This document shows positions 52,461 through 61,400 of a stretch of DNA of 64,000 nt, one piece after another. The notes below the pieces were generated by a model. That model saw only the letters and a program-made list of their open reading frames with translations, searched no databases and had not been told where the DNA came from. How positions within the stretch are numbered: the stretch's first letter is position 1; every line of letters begins with the position of its first letter. The stretch is from the NCBI RefSeq assembly GCF_900091575.1, contig NZ_FMCR01000004.1, positions 1 to 64,000 of the forward strand, in the 5' to 3' direction. A program made the position numbers and the translations under genes. Origin of the DNA: Micromonospora saelicesensis (GTDB lineage Bacteria; Actinomycetota; Actinomycetes; Mycobacteriales; Micromonosporaceae).

Positions 52461-52489
52461 TTGACCACAGCGCCGGCCATTGGCAAGGT
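52461..52489 (+). promoter_or_regulatory. Candidate promoter of the orphan binding protein
   Basis: TTGACC (52461-52466), 17 nt, CAAGGT (52484-52489), about 108 nt before the TTG start at 52598. This lies in the 444-nt divergent gap 52154-52597, which holds no gene. The gap also contains a TGCAAA/TTTGCA dyad (52382-52387 with 52395-52400) and two copies of TTTTGCA (52394 and 52489). The -10 match is weak. Confidence 0.3.
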
Positions 52490-52597
52490 TTTGCAGGCTT
52501 CGCGCACACCGTACGGCAGAGGAGATCCCGTCCTCCACTGAGGACGGATTAGCGGCGGTGACCGGGCAGCGCCCGCGCCCGCACCTGGAGGACTGAG

Positions 52598-53776
52598 TTG
52601 AGCCCCATCCGCTCCGCGACCATCGCGGCGCTCGCATCGGCCGTAGTGGCCACCACGCTCACCGGCTGCCAGTTTGGCGAGGCGGAACAGGACACGAGTC
52701 CGATCGTGATCGCTGCCGATCTCGAACTCTCCGGCGCCGCGGCCACGGTTGGCCGGACATACCAGCGCGCCCTCAAACTCAAGGTCGATCAGTTGAACGC
52801 CTCCGGAGCACTGAACGGCCGGAAGATCGACCTGAAGGTGAAGGACAACCGTTCCGACTCGGCCGAGTCACTTCGCAACATCGTCGACTTCAGCAGCGAT
52901 TCGAAGGTCAGCGCCATCATCATGGGCGGCTGCAACGAATGCGCGGTCGGAGCGGTCGGGACCATCAACGAGAAGCGGATTCCCACCATTGCGCTAGCCG
53001 CTTCCGGCGCGATCGCCGCGCCGGCCGCTGAACGGCGCTACGTGTTCAAGCTGGGCCCCAACGCCCCGGACAGCGCCGCCGCACTGACCACCGAACTGCG
53101 CCGCAACAACATCCGTAAGGTGGGGATGCTGGTCAGCGACGACGACTACGGCCAGGAAGGCGCGACCGCGCTCAAGAGCGAGCTGGACAAGGCCAAGATC
53201 ACGCTCCGACAGCAGCGGATCAAGACCACCGACACCGACGTCAGCCAGCAGGTCCAGCAGCTCGCGTCGGGCAAGCCCGACGCGATGGTCTTCTGGACCC
53301 CGCCGGAGCAGGCGACACTCGCCGCCACCAGCGTCCAGCAGACCATCTTCCGTGGGTCGATCTACTTCGACGCGGGGGCGGCCGGGGACCTCTTCCTCGG
53401 CGCGGCGGCCAAGGCGACCGAGAAGGCCACACTGATCTTCACGCAGACCATGGTGATCGATGACGTGATCGCGACCACGCCGGCCAAGGCGGCGCGGCGG
53501 CAGTGGTTCCAGGACTACACGGCCCGCTTCGGCGGCTACAACGGGTCCTCGTCGTTCGCCGCGGACGCCGTCCAGCTGATCGCCGACGCCGAACTGCGCG
53601 CCGGTGGTGAGATCGGGAAGGTGGACCGCAACGGCATCCGGGACGTGCTGGAGACATCCCAGATGGACGGCCTCTCCGGCCCGATCCGCATGACGCCGGA
53701 CAACCACAGCGGCCTGATGCCGCAGGCGCTCACCACGCTGGTCGCCCGCAATGGTCGCTGGCGGTTGGCGGGGTAA
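52598..53776 (+). CDS. Orphan amino-acid/urea-type ABC substrate-binding lipoprotein
   Basis: 392 residues from a TTG at 52598 with ctggagga upstream. A lipoprotein signal ends in LTGC (Cys24). The mature part is a type I LivJ-like binding protein (PIVIAADLELSGAAATVGRTYQ, SAIIMGGCNECAVGAVGTINE, KVGMLVSDDDYGQEGATALKSEL). No permease or ATPase gene adjoins it. It is divergent from cvnA, so it may supply a ligand to that sensor instead of transport. Ligand unknown. Confidence 0.88.
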   Translation: MSPIRSATIAALASAVVATTLTGCQFGEAEQDTSPIVIAADLELSGAAATVGRTYQRALKLKVDQLNASGALNGRKIDLKVKDNRSDSAESLRNIVDFSSDSKVSAIIMGGCNECAVGAVGTINEKRIPTIALAASGAIAAPAAERRYVFKLGPNAPDSAAALTTELRRNNIRKVGMLVSDDDYGQEGATALKSELDKAKITLRQQRIKTTDTDVSQQVQQLASGKPDAMVFWTPPEQATLAATSVQQTIFRGSIYFDAGAAGDLFLGAAAKATEKATLIFTQTMVIDDVIATTPAKAARRQWFQDYTARFGGYNGSSSFAADAVQLIADAELRAGGEIGKVDRNGIRDVLETSQMDGLSGPIRMTPDNHSGLMPQALTTLVARNGRWRLAG

Positions 53777-53829
53777 CGCTGGGCCTTCATCTGGCGGGTT
53801 TCCCCGGCCCTTCGTCGAGTGCCGGGTGA

Positions 53830-53899
53830 GGTGTGGCCGACCGTGCCCGGCTCCGGGCGGTCAGGCTTGATCCCTCCGCCGGGCACAGTCGGCCACACC
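53830..53899. repeat. 22-bp inverted repeat in the gap after the binding-protein gene
   Basis: Arms 53830-53851 and 53878-53899 (ggtgtggccgaccgtgcccgg) match with one mismatch across a 26-nt loop. The arms are long for a simple terminator and the loop contains no gene. With 53925-53955 it fills the 255-nt gap to 54032. Confidence 0.7.
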
Positions 53900-53924
53900 C
53901 CTTGCGCCAGCAGCGTCGATGGAA

Positions 53925-53955
53925 AGGGCCGGCCTCCCAGTGGGAGGCCGGCCCT
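53925..53955 (+). terminator. Strong hairpin terminator
   Basis: A perfect 15-bp repeat (53925-53939 with 53941-53955, agggccggcctccca) with a 1-nt centre, effectively a 13-bp stem, is followed by gcgcgtttcttgg. It lies between the plus-strand binding-protein gene and the convergent permease gene. Just after it are short tandem copies of ttggtgttgatc (about 53965-53990). Confidence 0.75.
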
Positions 53956-54031
53956 GCGCGTTTCTTGGTGTTGATCTTGGTGTTGATCTTGATCTGTGTC
54001 TTGGTGCTGCTCTGTGGTCTGTTCTGTTGGG

Positions 54032-54889
54032 TTAGCGGCTGCTGGTGGTTTCTCGCACCCAGGGGAGGGCGAACCGCTCGATCAGCAGGAGCGCCGAGTA
54101 GAGCAGGATGCTCACCAGCGCCACCAGCATGATCGCCGCCCAGGCGGTGGCGGCGTCGCCGATGCCGGCGTACTGCGTGATGACGTAGCCGAGGCCGCTC
54201 TCGCCGGCCTGGAACTCACCGATCACCGCACCGATCGCGGCCAGTGGCATGGCCACCTTGAGCCCGACGAAAATCTGCGGCAGCGCGGCCGGGAAGCGCA
54301 CCTTGCGGAACGCCTGCCAGCGGGAGGCGTTCCAGGACCGCACCAGTTCGGCCAGGTCGGCCGGCGTGGTGGTCAACCCGGTCGCGGTGGAGAGCACGAT
54401 CGGGAAGAAGCAGAGCAGGAACACCATGGTCAGGATCGGCTTCTGGCCCCAGCCGAGCGCCACCACCAGCAGCGGGCCCAGCGTGATCTTCGGCACCGCG
54501 TTCACCGCGACCAGCAGCGGCGTGAACATCCGCTCCACAGTGCGGGAACTGGCCAGCGAGAGCCCGATCAGCACACCGGCGGCCACCGACAGGGCGAAGC
54601 CGGTCAGGATCTCCAGCGTGGTGTCCCAGGTGTGCTCCAGCATCTGGGCGGGCTTGTCGACGAACGCGCTGAACACGTCGCCGGGCGGCGGCAGGGCGAA
54701 AGGGTGGACCAGTTCCAGCCGGGCGATCAGCCACCACGCCGCCAGCGCGACCAGGATGCCGACCGCGGGCAGCACGGCGTCGGCCCCGGCCCGAAGACCG
54801 GCACCTCGACCCGTGCGTCCCGCTTCGGGGCCGGCACCCGGGGGCGGGGGTTCCGCCACCGCCGGGTCCGCTGACCGGACGTCGGTCAT
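54032..54889 (-). CDS. ABC transporter permease (SsuC/ThiX/TauC-like)
   Basis: 285 residues from MTDVRSADPAVAEPPPPG at the ATG at 54889 with a gaggacag ribosome site. About six membrane helices and the family EAA-type loop near FPAALPQIFVGLKVAMPLAAIGAVIGEF define a BPD_transp_1 permease of the taurine/nitrate/thiamine-precursor class. It lies 103 nt downstream of its binding-protein gene on the same strand; the ATPase is encoded divergently at 56295. Confidence 0.92.
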   Translation of the reverse strand: MTDVRSADPAVAEPPPPGAGPEAGRTGRGAGLRAGADAVLPAVGILVALAAWWLIARLELVHPFALPPPGDVFSAFVDKPAQMLEHTWDTTLEILTGFALSVAAGVLIGLSLASSRTVERMFTPLLVAVNAVPKITLGPLLVVALGWGQKPILTMVFLLCFFPIVLSTATGLTTTPADLAELVRSWNASRWQAFRKVRFPAALPQIFVGLKVAMPLAAIGAVIGEFQAGESGLGYVITQYAGIGDAATAWAAIMLVALVSILLYSALLLIERFALPWVRETTSSR

Positions 54890-54992
54890 CTCTGTCCTCC
54901 TCGAAACTCCACGGCCCGCCGGGGGCCGACGAGCGACGGGGGTACGCCCCACCGGGATCGGCGGGACGTACCCCCTGATGACGACCGGACGA

Positions 54993-56024
54993 TCAGGCCT
55001 TCGGCGCGAGGCTGAAGTCGATGATCTGCTCGGGGGTGATGTTCTGCTTCAGCGCGCCGGCGCCCTGCAGGATGGCGATGCTCTTGGCGACCCGACCGCT
55101 GTCCAGGGTGCCGATCGCGGTGCCGGTGTTGCCGGAACGGACGTACGCGGCCATCAGCTCCAGCTCGGCGGCGGCGGAGACCGGGTTGGTGGCGTCGACG
55201 TTCTTCTTCAGGATGTCGGCGGCCTCCTTCGAGTTCGCCAGGCTGTACTCCAGGCCCTTGAGCAGCGCCGTGGTGAACTTCTTCACCATCTCGGGCTTCT
55301 CCTTGGCGATCTTGGAGGAGGTGATCAGCACGTTGCCGTAGAGGTCCTGCATCACGTTGCTGTACGGCAGCATGACTGCCTTCTTCTTGGCCACCGCCTC
55401 GATGGTCGGCTGACCGACGACGAACTGACCGATGCCGTCCACCGAGCCGGAGGCCAGCGTGCCGATCAGGTTCTGCGCCTCACCGTTGACCCAGGTCACC
55501 TTGGTCGCGTCCACCCCGGCGAGCCGGGCGTACGTCGGGAAGAGGTTGCGGACCACGGACCCGGGGGTGTCGGCGAGCTTCTTGCCCTCCAGGTCCTTCG
55601 GGGAGCTGATGTTCTTGCCCTCGACGGTGGCGATGCCCGCCATGGTGCGCTGCTGGATCGCGGCCACCGCGGTGAAGTCCTTGGCCTGGCCGTTGCCGAG
55701 CTGGAGCAGGCCGCCGGTGAGGTCGATCGGGCCGAAGTCGGCCTGGCCGCCGACGATGGTCTGGATCACGCCACCGGTGCCCTGACCAGCCTTGATCTCG
55801 ACGTCGAAGCCGGCTTCCTTGAAGAAGCCCTTGTCCTTCGCCACCCAGGCGTAGGAGTCACGGCCGAAGTTACCGAACGAGGTGAGGTAGGTCACCTTCT
55901 CCAGCGTCTTGCCGTCGCCGCCCTTGGCATCGTCGGCCGAATCCGACCCGCTGCTGCAGGCGGAGACAAGGGCGAGGGCGGTGGCCAGCGCGGCCGTAGC
56001 GACCGTACGGGTCAGCCTTCTCAT
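54993..56024 (-). CDS. NMT1/THI5-like ABC substrate-binding lipoprotein
   Basis: 343 residues. The signal peptide ends with the lipobox LVSAC (Cys23). The mature domain is the NMT1/THI5-like type II fold (VTYLTSFGNFGRDSYAWVAKDKGFF, GQADFGPIDLTGGLLQLG, LADTPGSVVRNLFPTYARLAG), seen in binding proteins for thiamine precursors, riboflavin, nitrate and sulfonates. thiD-thiC lie only 5.8 kb away, so a pyrimidine precursor is possible, but sequence alone does not settle it. Divergent from the ATPase gene over a 270-nt gap (56025-56294) where I saw no riboswitch. Confidence 0.9.
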   Translation of the reverse strand: MRRLTRTVATAALATALALVSACSSGSDSADDAKGGDGKTLEKVTYLTSFGNFGRDSYAWVAKDKGFFKEAGFDVEIKAGQGTGGVIQTIVGGQADFGPIDLTGGLLQLGNGQAKDFTAVAAIQQRTMAGIATVEGKNISSPKDLEGKKLADTPGSVVRNLFPTYARLAGVDATKVTWVNGEAQNLIGTLASGSVDGIGQFVVGQPTIEAVAKKKAVMLPYSNVMQDLYGNVLITSSKIAKEKPEMVKKFTTALLKGLEYSLANSKEAADILKKNVDATNPVSAAAELELMAAYVRSGNTGTAIGTLDSGRVAKSIAILQGAGALKQNITPEQIIDFSLAPKA

Positions 56025-56294
56025 CAGTGCACCATGTCCTTTCCGACCGGGGCCGGCAGGCCACCGGAGGGGGTTGTCGTGACGGGCCGGCGGGAGGGGT
56101 GGAAGCCGGACGCCGCCGTCGTGGGGGGACTCTTCGCGGGCACAGCGTACGAGAAACCCACAGTTGCGACGCCAGGCGTATCGGGTTGCGGAACGGATAC
56201 AACCTGACGACCACCCCAGCCGGTGTCATACCTCAACGGAGCAGTTAGCCTTTGTCGGATTCCTGACCGTCCACTCAGCGGAGGTACGCCGGAG

Positions 56295-57080
56295 ATGATC
56301 CGACTGTCCGGGGTGTCCCGCACTTTCGAGGGCCGATCCGGCCGGGTGGAGGCGCTGCGCGGCATCAACCTCGACGTGGCCGAGGGCGAGTTCGTCGCCG
56401 TGCTCGGCCGCTCCGGCTGCGGCAAGTCCACACTGCTGCGGCTGATCGCCGGGCTGCTCCCGCTGAGCGCTGGCGAGATCACCGTCGCCGGTACGCCGAT
56501 CACCCGCCCCCGCCAGGACATCGCCATGCTGTTCCAGAAGCCGGCGCTGCTGCCCTGGCGCACCGTGCTGGACAACGTCCTGCTGCCCGTGGAGATCTTC
56601 GGCTGGAGCCGCGCCAAGCACCGGGAGCGGGCCCAGCAACTGCTCGACGTCGCCGGGTTGGCCGGCTTCGAGAAGCGGCTGCCCCACGAGCTCTCCGGCG
56701 GCATGCAGCAGCGGGTGTCGCTGTGCCGGTCGCTGATCGGTGAGCCCCGGGTGATGCTGATGGACGAGCCGTTCTCCGCGCTGGACGCGCTCACCCGCGA
56801 GGAACTCTCCGGCGAACTCCAGCGGGTGCACATGGAGAACAAGCCGACCATCGTCTTCGTCACCCACTCGATCGACGAGGCGGTGCTGCTCGCCGACCGG
56901 GTGGTCGTGCTGAGCCCCCGCCCCGGCCGGATCCGCAAGGTCGTCGACGTGACCATCCCCCGGCCCCGCACCCTGGGCCGCAACGCCCACCTGGCTGACG
57001 TCGCCCAGGTCAGCGCCGACCTGCACGAACTGCTCATGGAACGCGAACAGCCGGCCACCGCCGGCGCGGAAGGACACTGA
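56295..57080 (+). CDS. ABC transporter ATP-binding protein (SsuB/ThiZ-like)
   Basis: 261 residues from the ATG at 56295 with a cggaga site. Walker A is GRSGCGKSTLLRLIAGLL, the Q-loop is MLFQKPALLPWRTVLDNV, the signature is ELSGGMQQRVSLCRSL, and Walker B is VMLMDEPFSALDALTREEL. It belongs to the nitrate/sulfonate/taurine class. It should energise the permease at 54032. It is followed after 2 nt by a luciferase-like oxidoreductase. Confidence 0.94.
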   Translation: MIRLSGVSRTFEGRSGRVEALRGINLDVAEGEFVAVLGRSGCGKSTLLRLIAGLLPLSAGEITVAGTPITRPRQDIAMLFQKPALLPWRTVLDNVLLPVEIFGWSRAKHRERAQQLLDVAGLAGFEKRLPHELSGGMQQRVSLCRSLIGEPRVMLMDEPFSALDALTREELSGELQRVHMENKPTIVFVTHSIDEAVLLADRVVVLSPRPGRIRKVVDVTIPRPRTLGRNAHLADVAQVSADLHELLMEREQPATAGAEGH

Positions 57081-57082
57081 CC

Positions 57083-58033
57083 ATGCGGGTGTCGGTCTTC
57101 ACCGAGCCGAACCGTGGCGCCAGCTACGACACCCAGCTCCGGTTCGCCCGGCTGGTCGAGGCCTGCGGCTACGAGGGCTTCCTCCGCGCCGACCACTACC
57201 AGTCGATGGGCGCCGACCCGGGCCTGCCCGGCCCCACGGACGCCTGGCTGACCCTTGCCGCGCTGGCCCGGGAAACCGAGCGGATCCGACTCGGCACCCT
57301 GGTGACGTCGGCCACGTTCCGCCTGCCCGGCCCCCTCGCGGTGATGGTCGCGCAGGTCGACCAGATGAGCGGTGGCCGGGTCGACCTCGGCATCGGCGCC
57401 GGCTGGTACGAGCGCGAGCACACCTCGTACGGAATCCCGTTCCCGGCGGTCGGCGAGCGCTTCGACCGGCTGGCCGAACAGCTTGAGGTGATCACCGGGT
57501 TGTGGAGAACCCCGCCCGGCGAGACCTACAGCTTCACCGGCGACCACTACCGTCTGGTGGACGCTCCCGCCCTGCCCAAGCCGGTGCAGGTGCCCGGCCC
57601 GCCGATCATCGTGGGCGGGCGTGGCCCCAAACGCACACCCGAACTGGCCGCCCGGTACGCCGACGAGTTCAACATGCCGTTCAAGTCCGTGCCCGCCACC
57701 GCCGAGGCGTACGACCGGGTGCGCGAGACGTGTGAGCGCACCGGACGGACGGAGTCCGGGCGCGCCCCGTTGGTGCTGTCCGCCGGGATCGTCGTCGCCA
57801 TCGGCCGGACCGACGCGGAGGCCCAGCGTCGGGCCGCGCCCCTGCACGAGAAGAGCGCTCTGCCACCGGAGGACCCGGTGGTCGGCTCCCCCGCGCAGCT
57901 CGTGCAGCGGCTCGGTGAGTTCGCCGCGATCGGCACCACCCGGGTCCACCTGCGCCTGATCGACTTCGATGATCTCGACCACCTCGAGCTGATCGCCGCC
58001 GAGGTGCTGCCCCAACTGGACGGAGCACGATGA
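57083..58033 (+). CDS. Luciferase-like (LLM class) F420- or flavin-dependent oxidoreductase
   Basis: 316 residues from the ATG at 57083. The TIM-barrel signatures are GFLRADHYQSMGADPGLPGPTDAWLTLAALARET, IRLGTLVTSATFRLPGPLAVMVAQVD and DLGIGAGWYEREHTSYGIPFP, as in the TIGR03560-like LLM group in actinobacteria. It is encoded between the transporter ATPase and a cupin and overlaps the cupin gene by 4 nt. It probably oxidises or cleaves the imported substrate. Confidence 0.9.
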   Translation: MRVSVFTEPNRGASYDTQLRFARLVEACGYEGFLRADHYQSMGADPGLPGPTDAWLTLAALARETERIRLGTLVTSATFRLPGPLAVMVAQVDQMSGGRVDLGIGAGWYEREHTSYGIPFPAVGERFDRLAEQLEVITGLWRTPPGETYSFTGDHYRLVDAPALPKPVQVPGPPIIVGGRGPKRTPELAARYADEFNMPFKSVPATAEAYDRVRETCERTGRTESGRAPLVLSAGIVVAIGRTDAEAQRRAAPLHEKSALPPEDPVVGSPAQLVQRLGEFAAIGTTRVHLRLIDFDDLDHLELIAAEVLPQLDGAR

Positions 58034-58338
58034 GCGACGTGATCGACGGAACCGAACTCGGACCGGTGGGCCAGGAGATCGTGTACGAGAACGACCGGGT
58101 CCGGGTCTGGCACATCCGCCTCGAGCCGGGTGAGCGGCAACCGCTGCACCGGCACGACCACCCCTACCTGGTGGTGGCGATCGAGGGCGCCAAGAACGTC
58201 GTACAGACCATCGACGGCACCCGGATCGACGCCGACGAGCCCACCGGCGGAGTGGTCTACCGGGACCCGGGCGCGGTGCACATGCTGACCAATGTCGGAG
58301 ATACGACTTACCTGGCCCGGCTGGTCGAACTCAAGTAG
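58030..58338 (+). CDS. Small cupin-domain protein
   Basis: 102 residues, single cupin beta-barrel. The metal site motif is PLHRHDHPYLVVAIEG with three histidines, and the second motif is GAVHMLTNVGDTTY. It is the last gene of the ATPase-oxidoreductase-cupin set, overlapping its neighbour by 4 nt, and is followed by a hairpin. It may process the product of the LLM enzyme. Confidence 0.88.
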   Translation: MSDVIDGTELGPVGQEIVYENDRVRVWHIRLEPGERQPLHRHDHPYLVVAIEGAKNVVQTIDGTRIDADEPTGGVVYRDPGAVHMLTNVGDTTYLARLVELK

Positions 58339-58348
58339 ACCCGCCGAG

Positions 58349-58382
58349 GGCCACCGGCGTGCCTCGCGGCGCGCCGGTGGCC
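58349..58382 (+). terminator. Hairpin after the cupin gene
   Basis: A perfect 11-bp stem (58349-58359 with 58372-58382) and a 12-nt loop in the 76-nt gap before the membrane-protein gene. It has no U-tract. Confidence 0.5.
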
Positions 58383-58414
58383 ATCGGGTGTACCAGGTGC
58401 GTAACGTGCCGGAC

Positions 58415-61400
58415 ATGGCCTTTCGGACCTGGGGCAGACTGCTGCTCACGGCGCTCGGGGTGAGCGTGCTGGCCGGAGCCGGCCAGCTCGGCGTCGCGTA
58501 CGGTTTCGGCATCGTCCGCCTGACCGGCGCATTCACCGGTACGACCGTCAACCAGTGGCCGGCCCAGCTCGTCTGGGTGGGCTGGTTCGCCGCGAACGCG
58601 GCCGTCGCCGGCGCTGTCCTGACCGGACGCCTCGCTCGCCGCGACGCCCCAGCGGCCAGCACCGGCCGGCAGTTGGCGGTCGCCGGCGCGGCGGCGCTCG
58701 GCGCCACCGTCATCGCCCCGCTCTGCATGCAGCCCGCCCGCGCCGCGGAGCTGATCTCCGTTGACCCGGTCTGGGCGGTGGGCATCTGCGCCATGGTCGG
58801 TGCGGTGATCGGGGCGGGCGCGGCGATCGCCGTCCTGTTCCGGCCCGAGCTGGGATGGAACATGGCGGCCGTGGCCGGCGCGGTCTGGCTGCTGGCGCTG
58901 ATCTCCGTCCTACCGTCGCTCGGCACGGCCGGCCCACTGCCGACCGTCCGGCTCGGCGTACTGGAGCCGAGCTGGCTCGACGACGCCGCCGCACAGCGGC
59001 TGGCGCTGCTACTGCTGCCCATCGTGGCGCTGCTGGCCGGCGCGGCGACCGCCGGGCTGGCTCGCTGGCGGGGCCAGGCGCCACTGGTCAGCGGGGCCAC
59101 CGGGGTGGCCGGTCCGGTGCTGGTGGCGTTCGCCTACCTGACCGCCGGTCCGGGCGACGCGGTGGACCGCTACCAGACCGCCCCCTACTACGGCTCGTTG
59201 ATCGCGATCCTCGCCGGAGCGCTCGGCGCGGCCGCCGCCGCGCTGCTGCGCTGGCCGACTGGCACCCGTACCGCCGATCCGCAGGCGATCGAGCCCACCG
59301 CCATCCTGCGCCCGCTGCCCGCCGGCCCGGCGCTGCCCGGCGCGGCGAACGACCGGGACAGCGCGGCGAACGACCGGGACGGCGCCGAGCGCACCGACAC
59401 GGAGACGACCAACGCCGAGCTGGCCACCGTCACGAAGCCTGCCGGCGTCGTTGCGGGTCCGTGGGCGACGGGCGACCCCGATGCCGTACGCACCGTCCCG
59501 GCCCACTGGGACTGGCCGGAGACCACAGCGAGCGGACAGCACGGTCCGGCTTCCGCCACTGCGGCTCCCGCCCCGACTCCCGCCGTTCCGACTCCCGCCG
59601 CCCCGACTCAGCCCGCGGCCTGGGTGACCGCGCCGACCGGTGAGTTCACCGCCCCAGGGCAGACGCCCCAGCGCCACGATGATGTCCTGGCCACGACCGA
59701 GCCCTCGGCCGGCACCGACGCCAGCAACGTCACCGACGCCACCGCGACCGGCACCACGGCCGGACGCGCCGACGCCACGACCCCGACGGGCGGCCGAGCG
59801 GTCGACGAGCCGACCGGCAGCACTGCGACGGACACGAGCGGCAGCACGGCGACCAGCGGCAGGCCGACCGGTGGGCGCACCACCCGCAAGTCCGCCGCCA
59901 CCCCGAGCGGCACTGGTGCACCCGGTTCCGGCACGACGGCCGCGACCAGCGCTCCGACCACCTCGGACGCGCCCACCCCCGCGACCGGCGGCACGGTCCG
60001 GACCAGCGCAGCCCCGACCAGCGCAGCCCCGACCAGTGCGGCCCCGACCAGCACGGGCAGCGGTACCGAGGCGACCAGCACAGCACCGACTGGCACGGAC
60101 GCTCCCAGTCCCGCCGCCACGGCCTCGACGGGCACGGGGTCAGGTACGAGCACGGAGGCGAGCAGCGCGGGCACTGCCGACCACGGTGCGCCCGAGGCGC
60201 CGCTGACGATCAAGCCGCGACGCGGCCGTAAGTCGAAGGCCAACCCGGACACCACCGCCTCCGATGCGGCTGACGACACGTCCCCTGCCGGTTCGGCAAC
60301 CACCAGCGAGACGACCACCAACGAGACGACCACTCGCGAGACGACCACCGACGCAACGGCCACCCGCGAGACGACCACCGGCCGCGCCACGAAGGGCAAC
60401 CGGCCGGGCAGGTCCGCCGACAGCACCGCCTCCGACGCGGCCACCGACACTCCGGCGCCCAGCCGGGGAAGCCTGGGTAAGCGGTCGAGTTCGCCCTCCG
60501 AGGTCGCCTCGGCTGCTACCTCCGGCACGGCAGCAGCCCGGACCACCGCTCCCGGCGCGACGCGAGCACCTGCCACGCCCGCCACCGGCTCAAAGCGAGC
60601 ACCGGCCGCCTCGACGACCGCCGAAACCAGCGTGACACAGGGGCCCGCGAACCCGGAGCCCTCGACCACGCCAACCGACGACGCACAGACCCCGGCCACG
60701 GCAACCGACGACGCACAGACCCCGGCCACCGGGACCGGGGCGACACCAGCATCGACCACCGCAACCGGCGCGACGCGAGCAGCGGCGGCGCCGACCACAG
60801 CGCCCGGCCAGGTTGGCGCGGACGCCATCTCGCGCGTCGCGAAGGCCGGCACGGGCAGCAAGGCAGCACCGGCCGACGCGAGCAGCGATTCCGCAATCGC
60901 CGGGGCTCGCGGCACCGACAGCGCGCGGCCCGCCGCCGAGGACCTTCCCACCGCCGGGTTGTTCGGGCCCCCCGCCGCCAGTGACCAGGACACGGACCGG
61001 TGGACGCCCGCGCCGTCGGCCTGGCCGGTCACCTCGACGTGGACGGTGCCACCGCAGGCCTCCGAGCCGGAGGCAACGGCATCGGAGGGGTCGAGCAGGC
61101 CCGACGAGCCGACCGGACCGACGCCCAGGCCCCGCCATCGGGCACCGTTGCCGGACCTGAGCCGGGCCGGCACCTGGAACGCGTTCGACACCTCTCGGCG
61201 CCCCGGGTCGGCGGGATCGCAGGACAGCTCGACGGCACGGACAGCGCCGACCGAAGCCGGCGAGACGACCGGTCCGGCCGAACACCCGGGCCGGCCGGAG
61301 TTCCCGGGCACGGTGGGCGCGCCCTCCGGTGCCGCCGCCACCAGCGCCACCGGCACCGGCACCGGCGATGTGGTGGCTACCGACGCCACGTCGGCAAATC

